18,698 nucleotides of DNA. It comes from Bacillota bacterium. Its GTDB lineage: Bacteria; Bacillota; Clostridia; Christensenellales; Pumilibacteraceae. Location: positions 1 through 18,698 of the forward strand of contig WQSV01000009.1 in NCBI GenBank assembly GCA_009787685.1, written 5' to 3'. Under the pieces are notes generated by a model. It had not been told where the DNA came from. It saw only the letters and a list, made by a program, of their open reading frames with translations, and ran no database searches. A program made the translations under genes and the position numbers. Below, one piece after another: positions 7,266 through 13,891 of this stretch (the first letter of the stretch is position 1; every line of letters starts with the position of its first letter).

Positions 7266-8114
7266 ATGACAAAAAAACGAGGTCATATTTTGAATAATAT
7301 TTTGAAACTTGTTGCCGTTCTTGCATTTGCTGTGGCATGTGTTTTGTTTCCGATTTCAATATTTGGTGTTAATGATTATTTGGCATTAGGAATTGTGAGG
7401 GTTCTTTTTACTGGATTCGGTATTGCTTTGATGTTTGTTTTTGGGTTTAAAAGGCATTTATTAATGCGGAATAAAGATCAAAACAATGCTTCAAACTTCA
7501 AACAAAAACAACCAACAAACATTCTGCACTCTACCTTAATTGTCATCGTCATCTTCCTTGTCAGTATTTTCAACTTTCCTTTTGCCTCTTTCATTTCGGA
7601 ACAAGCGACACTAGAGGCAACAGCCCGCGAAGTTTTCACTTATCTTTTTCTCAACGCATCGGTCGCACTTTTTGAAGAAGTGTTTTTTAGAGGGTTGGTT
7701 CTTCTTTTGCTTTTCGAATTATTTCAGACAATCAAATCAAAAAAAGAAATCGACTCAACAACAACTGTTCGCCACTCACTATTCACTGTCCACTTGCCAA
7801 TATTGATTGGCGCCGTCCTCTTTTCTTTCCTTCACCTTTTCTCTCTCGACCTCATGCAATTGGGCTATACTTTTTTGCTTGGGCTCATTTGGGGTTATTT
7901 GGTGTTTGTCACAAAAAATATTTGGCTTGCAATTATTGCTCATTTCATTTTCAACCTTGGCGGAACAATTATTTCAATGCTGGGGTCGGGTGTTTTCTTC
8001 ACCACTTTTCAAATCGTTATCACGGCGATTGTTGGGTTGATTTGTGGAGTTACATTGGTAGTGATAGAATCTAGGCGAATTAGGAAGTTGAAAATAACAA
8101 CAACGGACACCTAA
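7266..8114 (+). CDS. CPBP family intramembrane metalloprotease (CAAX-protease/bacteriocin-processing type)
   Basis: This is a polytopic membrane protein of 282 residues with all three CPBP motifs: EEVFFR at 137-142 (motif 1), FSFLH ending at His190 (motif 2) and HFIFN at 226-230 (motif 3). These residues form the glutamate/histidine active site of the Rce1-like glutamic/metal protease fold in the membrane. Family members process prenylated proteins or peptides, act in bacteriocin self-immunity, or have unknown roles; the substrate here cannot be told. The ATG at 7266 has no ribosome binding site. A TTG at 7290 has GAGG seven bases upstream and may be the true start, removing 8 residues. Residues 169-176 (RHSLFTVH), between motifs 1 and 2, are encoded by heptamer-type repeat DNA. 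It is the only plus-strand gene in the window and converges on the ABC-F gene. Confidence 0.87.
   Translation: MTKKRGHILNNILKLVAVLAFAVACVLFPISIFGVNDYLALGIVRVLFTGFGIALMFVFGFKRHLLMRNKDQNNASNFKQKQPTNILHSTLIVIVIFLVSIFNFPFASFISEQATLEATAREVFTYLFLNASVALFEEVFFRGLVLLLLFELFQTIKSKKEIDSTTTVRHSLFTVHLPILIGAVLFSFLHLFSLDLMQLGYTFLLGLIWGYLVFVTKNIWLAIIAHFIFNLGGTIISMLGSGVFFTTFQIVITAIVGLICGVTLVVIESRRIRKLKITTTDT
7766..7793. repeat. Heptamer-type repeat inside the CPBP gene
   Basis: The codons for RHSLFTVH contain GCCACTCACTATTCACTGTC, which has the ATTCACT/ACTCACT 7-nt spacing of the intergenic repeats (compare ATTCACT at 15083-15089). It sits in a loop between catalytic motifs 1 and 2, where an insertion would be tolerated. 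Confidence 0.45.
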
Positions 8115-8118
8115 CACA

Positions 8119-8156
8119 AAAAAATCTCCCTTCTTCTTAAAGAAAGGAGATTTTTT
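8119..8156. terminator. Bidirectional intrinsic terminator between convergent genes
   Basis: AAAAAATCTCC (8119-8129) pairs perfectly with GGAGATTTTTT (8146-8156), with further TTCTT/AAGAA pairing inside. There is a T-run on the 3' side in both orientations, so it can end both the CPBP transcript (plus) and the ABC-F transcript (minus), whose stop codons lie 4 bp and 1 bp from the stem. Confidence 0.9.
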
Positions 8157-8157
8157 C

Positions 8158-9735
8158 TTATTTCGACAAATATTCGTCATAGGTGCAATCGCGGTCGAAT
8201 GTTTTTGTTCCATCGATTTCGATTATTCTAGTTGCAACGGTTGAGATAATTTCTTCGTCTTGGGTTGTGAAAATCATGTTGCCTTTGAAATTTGTCATGC
8301 CTTTATTGAGTGCAGTTATGCTTTCAAGGTCAAGGTGATTTGTTGGTTCATCAAGGCACAAAAAATTTGAACCACCTAGCATCATTTTTGCAAGCATACA
8401 TCTAACTTTTTCTCCACCCGAGAGAACTTTCGCTTGTTTTAATGCTTCTTCACCAGAAAACAACATTCTTCCAAGCCAGCCACGAAGATATTCTTCATAT
8501 TTTTCTTTTGAGAATTGAGCAATCCATTCAACCAAATTCAAGTCAATGCCGTCAAAAAAATGGTCATAGTCTTGAGGCATATAGCCCGGAATAATTGTTT
8601 GACCGAACGCAACAGTTCCTTTGTCGGGTTTTTGTTCACCCATTATGCATTCAAAAAGCATAGAAACAACATTTGTGTTTCTTGCAAAAAATGCAATTTT
8701 GTCACCTTTCTTGACAGAGAAAGAAACATCCTCAAAAAAACCTTTTTTTGTCAGACCTTCGACTCGGAGTATTTCATTTCCAATGTCACGATCGAATTTG
8801 AAGTCGATGAACGGATATTTCCTGCTTGATGGCTTGATGTCATCAAGTTGAATTTTTTCGAGTTCTTTTTTTCTTGAAGTTGCTTGTTTTGATTTTGAAG
8901 CATTCGCCGAAAATCTTGCAATAAATTCCGCAAGTTCTTTCGCTCGTTGCTCTTTTTTCTTGTTGAGGTCTTTTGCTTGACGAGCAAGAAGTTGGCTCGT
9001 TTCATACCAAAAATCATAGTTCCCAACATAGATATTGATTTTTTTGAAATCAACATCGCAGATGTGAGTGCAAATTCTGTTAAGGAAACGACGGTTATGC
9101 GAAACAACAATGACAACACTTTCTTCAAGATTCATCAAATACTCTTCAAGCCATTTTACAGTTTTTGCGTCCAAGTTGTTCGTTGGCTCATCAAGAACCA
9201 AGATATCTGGAGTCAAGAACAGCGCTTTTGCCAAAAGGACTTTGACTTTGATTTTTGCTTCAACGTCAGACATTTTGGTGTGGAAAAGTGAATCATCAAC
9301 TTTTAGTTGGTTGAGTAGTGTTTCAGCACTACTCTCCGCTTCATAGCCACCGATTTCAGCAAATTCTTCTTCGAGTTCGGAAACCTTGACCCCGTCTTCT
9401 TCGGTGTATTCAACTTCCATACGCGCATAAATCTCTTCTCTCTCTTTAGAGAGTTCAACCAATCTAGAGTGGCCTGCCATGACGCATTCGAGAACCGTCA
9501 AGTCATCATAGGCATTTTGATTTTGACTAAGCACGCTCATTCTTTCATCTTTGTCCATGGTGACACTACCCTTATTTGGCTCAAGGTCACCAGCAAGAAT
9601 TTTCAAAAATGTTGACTTGCCTGCACCATTAGCCCCGATAACACCATAGCAATTGCCTTTATTGAACTTCAAATTCACGTTGTCAAAAAGAACACGTGAC
9701 CCGAATTGAAGTGAAACATCAGTAACATTTAACAT
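8158..9735 (-). CDS. ABC-F family ATPase (YbiT/YkpA-like)
   Basis: This is a soluble 525-residue protein with two ABC ATPase domains and no membrane segment, typical of ABC-F proteins that act on the ribosome rather than in transport. Domain 1 has Walker A GANGAGKST at 34-42, a degenerate signature (MSDVEAKIKVKVLLA instead of LSGGE) and Walker B/linker LVLDEPTNNLD. Domain 2 has a clean LSGGEKVRC signature and LCLDEPTNHLD, but where Walker A should be it reads FFARNTNVVSMLFE with no GK(S/T). Domain 2 is therefore unlikely to bind nucleotide phosphate in the usual way. The degenerate signature in domain 1 resembles the YbiT/YkpA branch. A charged linker between domains contains many Lys/Glu residues. 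The promoter at 9744-9772 predicts an mRNA starting about 2 nt before the ATG, and no ribosome binding site is present. Confidence 0.93.
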   Translation of the reverse strand: MLNVTDVSLQFGSRVLFDNVNLKFNKGNCYGVIGANGAGKSTFLKILAGDLEPNKGSVTMDKDERMSVLSQNQNAYDDLTVLECVMAGHSRLVELSKEREEIYARMEVEYTEEDGVKVSELEEEFAEIGGYEAESSAETLLNQLKVDDSLFHTKMSDVEAKIKVKVLLAKALFLTPDILVLDEPTNNLDAKTVKWLEEYLMNLEESVVIVVSHNRRFLNRICTHICDVDFKKINIYVGNYDFWYETSQLLARQAKDLNKKKEQRAKELAEFIARFSANASKSKQATSRKKELEKIQLDDIKPSSRKYPFIDFKFDRDIGNEILRVEGLTKKGFFEDVSFSVKKGDKIAFFARNTNVVSMLFECIMGEQKPDKGTVAFGQTIIPGYMPQDYDHFFDGIDLNLVEWIAQFSKEKYEEYLRGWLGRMLFSGEEALKQAKVLSGGEKVRCMLAKMMLGGSNFLCLDEPTNHLDLESITALNKGMTNFKGNMIFTTQDEEIISTVATRIIEIDGTKTFDRDCTYDEYLSK

Positions 9736-9743
9736 AGAACTAT

Positions 9744-9772
9744 ATTATATAAAATAAAAAACAGACTGTCAA
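9744..9772 (-). promoter_or_regulatory. Predicted promoter of the ABC-F gene, near-leaderless
   Basis: On the minus strand TTGACA (9767-9772), a 17-bp spacer and a perfect TATAAT (9744-9749) lie 8 nt before the ATG at 9735. Transcription starting at the normal distance would give a leader of 0-2 nt. The TTGACA box is the outer end word of the solitary hairpin unit at 9766-9839. Confidence 0.75.
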
Positions 9773-9846
9773 GGATTTTCAACCCTTTTGTTGGAGATTG
9801 CTTTTACATTACATTTTCTCAACAAAATGCTCAAAGACCCTTTTAA
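9766..9846. repeat. Solitary 74-bp hairpin unit, related to the rpoB-rpoC array
   Basis: Starting at CTGTCAA (9766) the order of parts matches the array unit: stem GGATT-TTC-AACCC, then TTTTGTTGG, an AT-rich centre, CAACAAAA, GCTC-AAA-GACCC, and CTTTTAA at 9840, exactly 74 bp from the start. TTTTGTTG and CAACAAAA pair perfectly over 8 bp, whereas the array copies have TTTGTCGG with CCGTCAAA and one T-T mismatch; pairing is preserved although both arms differ. The unit lies between the ABC-F promoter and the 3' end of the metal ATPase gene. Confidence 0.75.
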
Positions 9847-9913
9847 ATTTACAATTGACGATTTGATGTCAAATTATTCTATCAACAGATTGTAAGTTGT
9901 AAATTGCAAATAA
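9846..9913. repeat. Heptamer-type inverted repeat downstream of the metal ATPase gene
   Basis: AATTTACAA (9846-9854) is the reverse complement of TTGTAAATT (9897-9905). Read in 7-nt steps from 9851 the sequence is ACAATTG, ACGATTT, GATGTCA, AATTATT, CTATCAA, CAGATTG, TAAGTTG, TAAATTG, CAAATAA, the same periodicity as in the other intergenic gaps. Confidence 0.6.
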
Positions 9914-9921
9914 ATCAAAAA

Positions 9922-12129
9922 CTATTCCCCACAGCAACCATCTTCATGGTGATTGGAATTTTCGAGTGTGTTGTTTTGTTTTTTTGCTCTAAATATTCTC
10001 AAAGTGTTTAGAACAGCAAGCAATGAAACTCCAACATCTGCAAAAACTGCTTCCCAAAGCGATGAAACTCCAACTGCACCAAGCCCCAAAAATGCCACTT
10101 TCACGACTAGCGAGACTATTATGTTTTGCCAAACTATGTTTTTTGTTTTCTTTGCAACACGAAAAGCCGAGAGCAACTTTGACGGCTCATCTGTCATGAG
10201 AACAACGTCCGCGACTTCAATTGCAGCATCTGACCCTATTCCACCCATGGCAACACCGATGTCCGCGAGAGCTAGGACTGGAGCGTCGTTTATTCCATCT
10301 CCAACAAACATTAGTTTTTCTTTTTTGCTAAGAGTAGATTTTATTTTTTCAACCTCTTCAACTTTTTGGTGCGGCAACAATCCGCCAACAATAGTGTCAA
10401 CCCCCAACTCTTCTCCGACAGTTTTTGCAACATCCACTGTGTCTCCTGTTAGCATTACTGTTTTAATACCCTTTGTTTTAAGTTCTGCTATTGTTCTTTT
10501 GCTATCTTCTTTGATTTGATCGTTTATTGTTAAACAACCAACAAATTTTTCCTCAACCGCAACATAAACCTTTGTTCCCAATCCACATGACTCAACTGCC
10601 CCAATTCCCTCTTTATTCATTAGTTTCATATTCCCAACAATCGTTTTTTTGCCGTCAAACTGAATGCTTATCCCATGTCCAGCAATTTCAAAATACTCAC
10701 TTAATTTTTCCCTGTCGATTTCTTTGTCATAACACTTGACAATTGACTGAGCGATTGGATGATTGCTCATGCTTTCAGCATATGCTGCAATTTTCAACAC
10801 TTCTTCCTCACTAAATCCGTTTGCGGTTTCAATTTGAACAACTTCAAAAACTCCTTTGGTTAGCGTTCCTGTTTTGTCAAAAACAACAACCCTTACTTTG
10901 TTTAACGCATCAAGATAATTCCCACCCTTGACCAAAACTCCTTCTCTCGCACTTCGTCCAATACCTCCAAAAAAACCCAGCGGAATAGATAAAACTAATG
11001 CACATGGACAAGAAATGACCAAAAAAATCAATGCCCTAGAAACCCATGGATACCATGAATATGTCCATGACATGTCATAAAAATTGTTACTAATGCCTAA
11101 GAAAAGTGGAGGGAGTGTTGCAATCAAAAATGCGGCTAGCATAACAAAAGGAGTGTAATATTTTGCGAATTTTGTTATGAATGTCTCCGTTGGTGCTTTT
11201 TTCTCGGTTGCATTTTGAACTAGTTCAATAATTTTTGAAACGGTTGAGTCGGCATATATTTTTGAAACAGAAATAGTTAGAAGACCGTTTTGATTCACGC
11301 TTCCAGAAAGAACGGCATCTCCAGACTTAACTCCTCGCGGAACGCTTTCTCCTGTTAGTGCCGCCATGTCCAAAGATGCATCTCCATCAACCACTATCCC
11401 ATCGAGAGGAATCCTCTCTCCTGCTTTAACGACTATTATGTCTTCAATTTTAACATCTTCCGGCTCTCTTTTGACAAGTGCACCACAACATGTTTTGACC
11501 CATGCAAAATCTGGACGAATATCCATAAGATTTTCAATGTTATTCTTTGCTCTATTAACCGCGAGTCCTTGAAAGAAATCCCCGACTTGAAAAAACAGAA
11601 CAACTCCAACAGCTTCGGCATATTTTCCTATTGCAAAAGCACCAATGGTTGCTAATGCCATTAGAAAGTTTTCATTGAAAATTTGACCTTTGAACATGCT
11701 TCGAACTGCCTTGATAACAACGTCATAGCCAAGAAAAACATAGGTTGGAATGAAAAGCCAAAGTAGCATTAATGGAGCAATTCCAACGGCATATTGCAAA
11801 GTCAGACCTATCGCCAAAAGAACAACTCCAACAACGAGCCTTATTAGATGAAACTTTGTCTTGAAATCCCATTTCTTTCCTTTTTCTTCTTTTGATTTAG
11901 ATTTTGCAGTGACTTTTATTCCTGATTCAAATTTTTTCGCTGTTTTTTCAATCATGGAAATAGCTTCATTCTGATTTTCAAAAAAGCCTTGTTCAAATTC
12001 AATTTTAAGAGTTGCTGTAACAAAATGCAGTGTGACACTTTTCACCTCTTTCATTTCTTTGAGCATGTTTTCAATTTTTGAAGCACAATTCGCACAACCT
12101 AATCCTTTTAGTCTGTATTCATTCTTCAT
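9922..12129 (-). CDS. P1B-2-type heavy-metal (Zn/Cd/Pb) efflux P-type ATPase
   Basis: This 735-residue integral membrane pump exports divalent soft metals using ATP. The N-terminal heavy-metal domain carries GCANC (Cys12, Cys15). The actuator domain has TGES, the transmembrane metal site is CPC at 374-376, the phosphorylated aspartate is Asp418 in DKTGTLT, the nucleotide domain has SNHPIA (His-Pro), and the hinge is GDGINDAP near 610-617. In the last two membrane helices Asn-x7-Lys (NIIVSLVVK) and an Asp in FADVG match the P1B-2 Zn/Cd/Pb subclass rather than the Cu subclass. The C-terminus ends in HHEDGCCGE, a likely extra metal ligand cluster. No CadC/ArsR or MerR-type regulator is next to it. 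Its promoter places the transcript start at the ATG itself, and there is no Shine-Dalgarno sequence. A substrate among Zn, Cd and Pb cannot be chosen from sequence. Confidence 0.95.
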   Translation of the reverse strand: MKNEYRLKGLGCANCASKIENMLKEMKEVKSVTLHFVTATLKIEFEQGFFENQNEAISMIEKTAKKFESGIKVTAKSKSKEEKGKKWDFKTKFHLIRLVVGVVLLAIGLTLQYAVGIAPLMLLWLFIPTYVFLGYDVVIKAVRSMFKGQIFNENFLMALATIGAFAIGKYAEAVGVVLFFQVGDFFQGLAVNRAKNNIENLMDIRPDFAWVKTCCGALVKREPEDVKIEDIIVVKAGERIPLDGIVVDGDASLDMAALTGESVPRGVKSGDAVLSGSVNQNGLLTISVSKIYADSTVSKIIELVQNATEKKAPTETFITKFAKYYTPFVMLAAFLIATLPPLFLGISNNFYDMSWTYSWYPWVSRALIFLVISCPCALVLSIPLGFFGGIGRSAREGVLVKGGNYLDALNKVRVVVFDKTGTLTKGVFEVVQIETANGFSEEEVLKIAAYAESMSNHPIAQSIVKCYDKEIDREKLSEYFEIAGHGISIQFDGKKTIVGNMKLMNKEGIGAVESCGLGTKVYVAVEEKFVGCLTINDQIKEDSKRTIAELKTKGIKTVMLTGDTVDVAKTVGEELGVDTIVGGLLPHQKVEEVEKIKSTLSKKEKLMFVGDGINDAPVLALADIGVAMGGIGSDAAIEVADVVLMTDEPSKLLSAFRVAKKTKNIVWQNIIVSLVVKVAFLGLGAVGVSSLWEAVFADVGVSLLAVLNTLRIFRAKKQNNTLENSNHHEDGCCGE

Positions 12130-12135
12130 GCGATA

Positions 12136-12164
12136 ATTATGTCATCAACCAGTGCAAATGTCAA
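12136..12164 (-). promoter_or_regulatory. Predicted promoter of the metal ATPase gene, leaderless
   Basis: On the minus strand TTGACA (12159-12164), a 17-bp spacer and CATAAT (12136-12141) lie 6 nt before the ATG at 12129. With the standard distance from the -10 box the first transcribed base is the A of ATG. The bases between contain no ribosome binding site. No clear operator palindrome is seen apart from ATAATTAT at the -10 box. Confidence 0.7.
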
Positions 12165-12225
12165 GATTATAAGTGTTTTTTTCTGCTACTTTTAGTTGTC
12201 AGCCTTCAACTGTTTTTAGGTGTTT

Positions 12226-12288
12226 CAATGCATAACACATAATGATGAATAAAGATATTTTAAATAGCTATTATTATCGTTATGCGTT
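12226..12288. repeat. Heptamer-type imperfect inverted repeat
   Basis: The left arm at 12234-12252 (AACACATAATGATGAATAA) pairs with the right arm at 12271-12288 (TTATTATCGTTATGCGTT) except for three positions. The block can be read in 7-nt steps (CAATGCA, TAACACA, TAATGAT, GAATAAA and so on). Next to it, TTGTCAGCCTTCAACTG at 12196-12212 vaguely resembles the start of a 74-bp hairpin unit. No gene is visible in 12130-12347. Confidence 0.5.
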
Positions 12289-12299
12289 ACACGCTGAAA

Positions 12300-12332
12300 A
12301 AAAAAGACTGTTTGGTTAAAACAGTCTTTTTT
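12300..12332 (-). terminator. Intrinsic terminator after the CvpA-family gene
   Basis: A perfect 14-bp stem (12300-12313 with 12319-12332) containing the AGACTGTTT core closes a 5-nt loop and is followed on the minus strand by a run of T. It lies 15 bp past the stop codon of the upstream gene. Confidence 0.9.
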
Positions 12333-12347
12333 GTAGTTGTTGTTTTG

Positions 12348-13169
12348 TTATTTGATTAAAAAGTATCTTGCTGATTGAAAAACATATGTTGCTTGTTCAT
12401 AGGCATAATAGTAGCCACTTCCGTTGGTGTAGCCATTTCCAGTTAATCCCGCGACTGCGAAGAGGTGTGCGATTTTTATGCTGACATAGTAGTTGTTTGA
12501 AGTCATCATCCAATCTGAAACATAGCCCATCCATGAAAGAATGTGACGAGCGAGGAATCCACGTTGAATGTCAACATAGACCGCTTCGAGGAATGGAAAG
12601 TGAATGACATAAGAGACAACCATCAAAATCAAACAAGCATAAAGAAAACCTCTTGCGAAACCAACCAACATGCCCAAAATTCTTGAGAGTGGTCTTGGTC
12701 CGTCTTCGCTTCTTTTGATTTTTTTGAGGAAGAATGTTAAAAGCATCATGACGAGTCTTAGCAAAATAAAAAGGATTACGAAAACTATTGCACACAATAT
12801 GAAATAAGCAAACATCGCTGCCGCCATGTTTTCGGGATAGAACCCTGCGATTGCATATTCATTTGCACCATTAGTGAGCCTGCAAGACAGGCACAGCAAT
12901 CGGGCACACTCCCCGAAGTATTGACATTGTGAAATCCAGCCAGTTGCCCAGTTATAGATTGACCTTTCATTCATGAGAACGAAGCCCGAAATGAAATTCA
13001 CATCAAGAAGAGCATAGGCAACAATGCTCGTTAGGAAAAATGCGATAATAAGAGTGATAAACCAGCCAAAGAAGCCGACGACCATCTTAAAAAAGCCTTG
13101 GAAAATCCCCATAAGGCCAACCAAAACTATCAAGACTAAAATACCTATGTCGAAAAATGATATTGCCAT
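12348..13169 (-). CDS. CvpA family membrane protein
   Basis: This 273-residue membrane protein opens with the CvpA-type N-terminus (MAISFFDIGILVLI) and an FFGW motif in a long hydrophobic stretch. It has about four membrane segments, near residues 5-25, 30-55, 110-135 and 165-190. CvpA homologues are linked to colicin V production, cell-envelope processes and tolerance to envelope stress; the molecular function is not established. The start at 13169 is chosen because AAGGAG lies immediately upstream with correct spacing; an upstream ATG at 13187 would put that ribosome binding site inside the coding sequence. The loop after segment 2 has four clustered cysteines (C-x5-C-x4-C-x2-C, in WISQCQYFGEC and LLCLSC). 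These are unusual for this family and could bind metal or form disulfides. The promoter is at 13208-13236 and a terminator follows. Confidence 0.8.
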   Translation of the reverse strand: MAISFFDIGILVLIVLVGLMGIFQGFFKMVVGFFGWFITLIIAFFLTSIVAYALLDVNFISGFVLMNERSIYNWATGWISQCQYFGECARLLCLSCRLTNGANEYAIAGFYPENMAAAMFAYFILCAIVFVILFILLRLVMMLLTFFLKKIKRSEDGPRPLSRILGMLVGFARGFLYACLILMVVSYVIHFPFLEAVYVDIQRGFLARHILSWMGYVSDWMMTSNNYYVSIKIAHLFAVAGLTGNGYTNGSGYYYAYEQATYVFQSARYFLIK

Positions 13170-13185
13170 ATTTGCTCCTTTTTTC

Positions 13186-13349
13186 AATGCACAATGATTG
13201 TGTGTTTATATTTTATAACATATTGCAATGTTAGTCAAGTGATAGTTGTCAAAAAATGATTAAAAAATGATTAAGATTTTGTGAATAGAGAGAATCATTT
13301 TAACCGACATTGTGCATTGTGCATTCTGAATGATGCATTGAAAGTGAAC
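13186..13349. repeat. Heptamer-type inverted repeat spanning the CvpA promoter and the yyaC 3' end
   Basis: AATGCACAATG at 13186-13196 is the exact reverse complement of CATTGTGCATT at 13308-13318 and again at 13315-13325. The right arm reads in 7-nt steps CATTGTG, CATTGTG, CATTCTG, AATGATG, CATTGAA, AGTGAAC and encodes the last residues of the YyaC-family protein (SMHHSECTMHNVG), a tail not expected for this family. Confidence 0.65.
13208..13236 (-). promoter_or_regulatory. Predicted promoter of the CvpA-family gene
   Basis: On the minus strand TTGACT (13231-13236), a 17-bp spacer and TAAAAT (13208-13213) precede the gene by about 40 bp. This gives a short leader with a normal AAGGAG ribosome binding site at 13175-13180. 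The promoter lies between the two arms of a heptamer-type inverted repeat (13186-13196 and 13308-13318). Confidence 0.65.
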
Positions 13350-13818
13350 TGCTTATTGCGCTTGCTATCTGTTTAGATATCTTGAAGATGAACCCAAGTG
13401 AAACGCAACCGAGAAGACTTGCCGATGAGCAAACTGTGGCGGTTATTGAAAAATCCCCAATTTTCGGCAAGTTTTTGCCAGATGCAGCTCCCGGATAGAT
13501 TCCTCCATATTTAATGGATATTTTTCCAATGTCTTCACTGCTTCCAACAGACGAGTCGATGACAAGCAACTTCTTGTCACGGTGCTTGTGTTTGATGAAT
13601 GCGATGGTCTCCAAAAGATTTAACGCATTGACTGGACGAGAAAGAGTGCCATAAACAAAGCTTGGAACATTCATTTCCTTTGTCAAAATATGCCCGACAA
13701 CAGGCCCCAAAGCATCCCCTGTCACCTTATCTGAACCAATACACAAAATAACAGGCATCTCACAAGACGCTAGCATTTGATGAGCTAATGATAAAAATTT
13801 TAAATATTCCGTTTGCAC
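13300..13818 (-). CDS. yyaC: YyaC family (DUF1256) sporulation-associated protein
   Basis: The core matches the YyaC family, relatives of the spore germination protease GPR: LCIGSDKVTGDALGPVVG, then VYGTLSRPVNALNL, LLVIDSSVG, YPGAASGKNLP and IGDFSITATV. In Bacillus the gene is expressed in the forespore; the biochemical role is not settled. I place the start at a GTG (13818; 172 residues), which keeps the helix that usually precedes LCIG. ATG codons at 13776 and 13758 are alternatives. An ATG at 13926 opens a longer frame, but that extension runs through an intrinsic terminator and a separate small gene, so it is not used. The final residues after about ISSSLS derive from heptamer-type repeat DNA. 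A sigma-F-like promoter (13826-13854) may precede it. Confidence 0.82.
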   Translation of the reverse strand: MQTEYLKFLSLAHQMLASCEMPVILCIGSDKVTGDALGPVVGHILTKEMNVPSFVYGTLSRPVNALNLLETIAFIKHKHRDKKLLVIDSSVGSSEDIGKISIKYGGIYPGAASGKNLPKIGDFSITATVCSSASLLGCVSLGFIFKISKQIASAISSSLSMHHSECTMHNVG

Positions 13819-13825
13819 AATAACT

Positions 13826-13854
13826 AATTGTTGCCAAAACGCAAAAAAATAAAC
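13826..13854 (-). promoter_or_regulatory. Possible forespore sigma-F-type promoter of yyaC
   Basis: On the minus strand GTTTA (13850-13854), 14 nt, and GGCAACAATT (13826-13835) resemble the sigma-F pattern GYWTA / GGNNANANTR. Nine of ten -10 positions match, but the spacing is one or two bases short. Transcription would begin close to the GTG at 13818. The -35 element overlaps the terminator stem of the upstream gene. No good sigma-70-type promoter is visible here. Confidence 0.25.
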
Positions 13855-13886
13855 CGCCTTGAAAAGTTTTTTGTTCAAGGCGGTTT
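13841..13886 (-). terminator. Strong intrinsic terminator ending the phage-like operon
   Basis: AAACCGCCTTGAA (minus) pairs perfectly with TTCAAGGCGGTTT over 13 bp (13874-13886 with 13851-13863) around a 10-nt loop, and is followed on the minus strand by TTTATTTTTTTGC. It starts 5 bp after the stop codon of the 35-residue gene. It shows that the open frame running through it toward 13926 is not the start of yyaC. Confidence 0.92.
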
Positions 13887-13891
13887 CATTG

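Noticed and set aside
13170..13187. Upstream ATG for the CvpA-family gene
   Set aside because: Using it would place the AAGGAG ribosome binding site inside the coding region; MAISFFDIG at 13169 is the family-like start.
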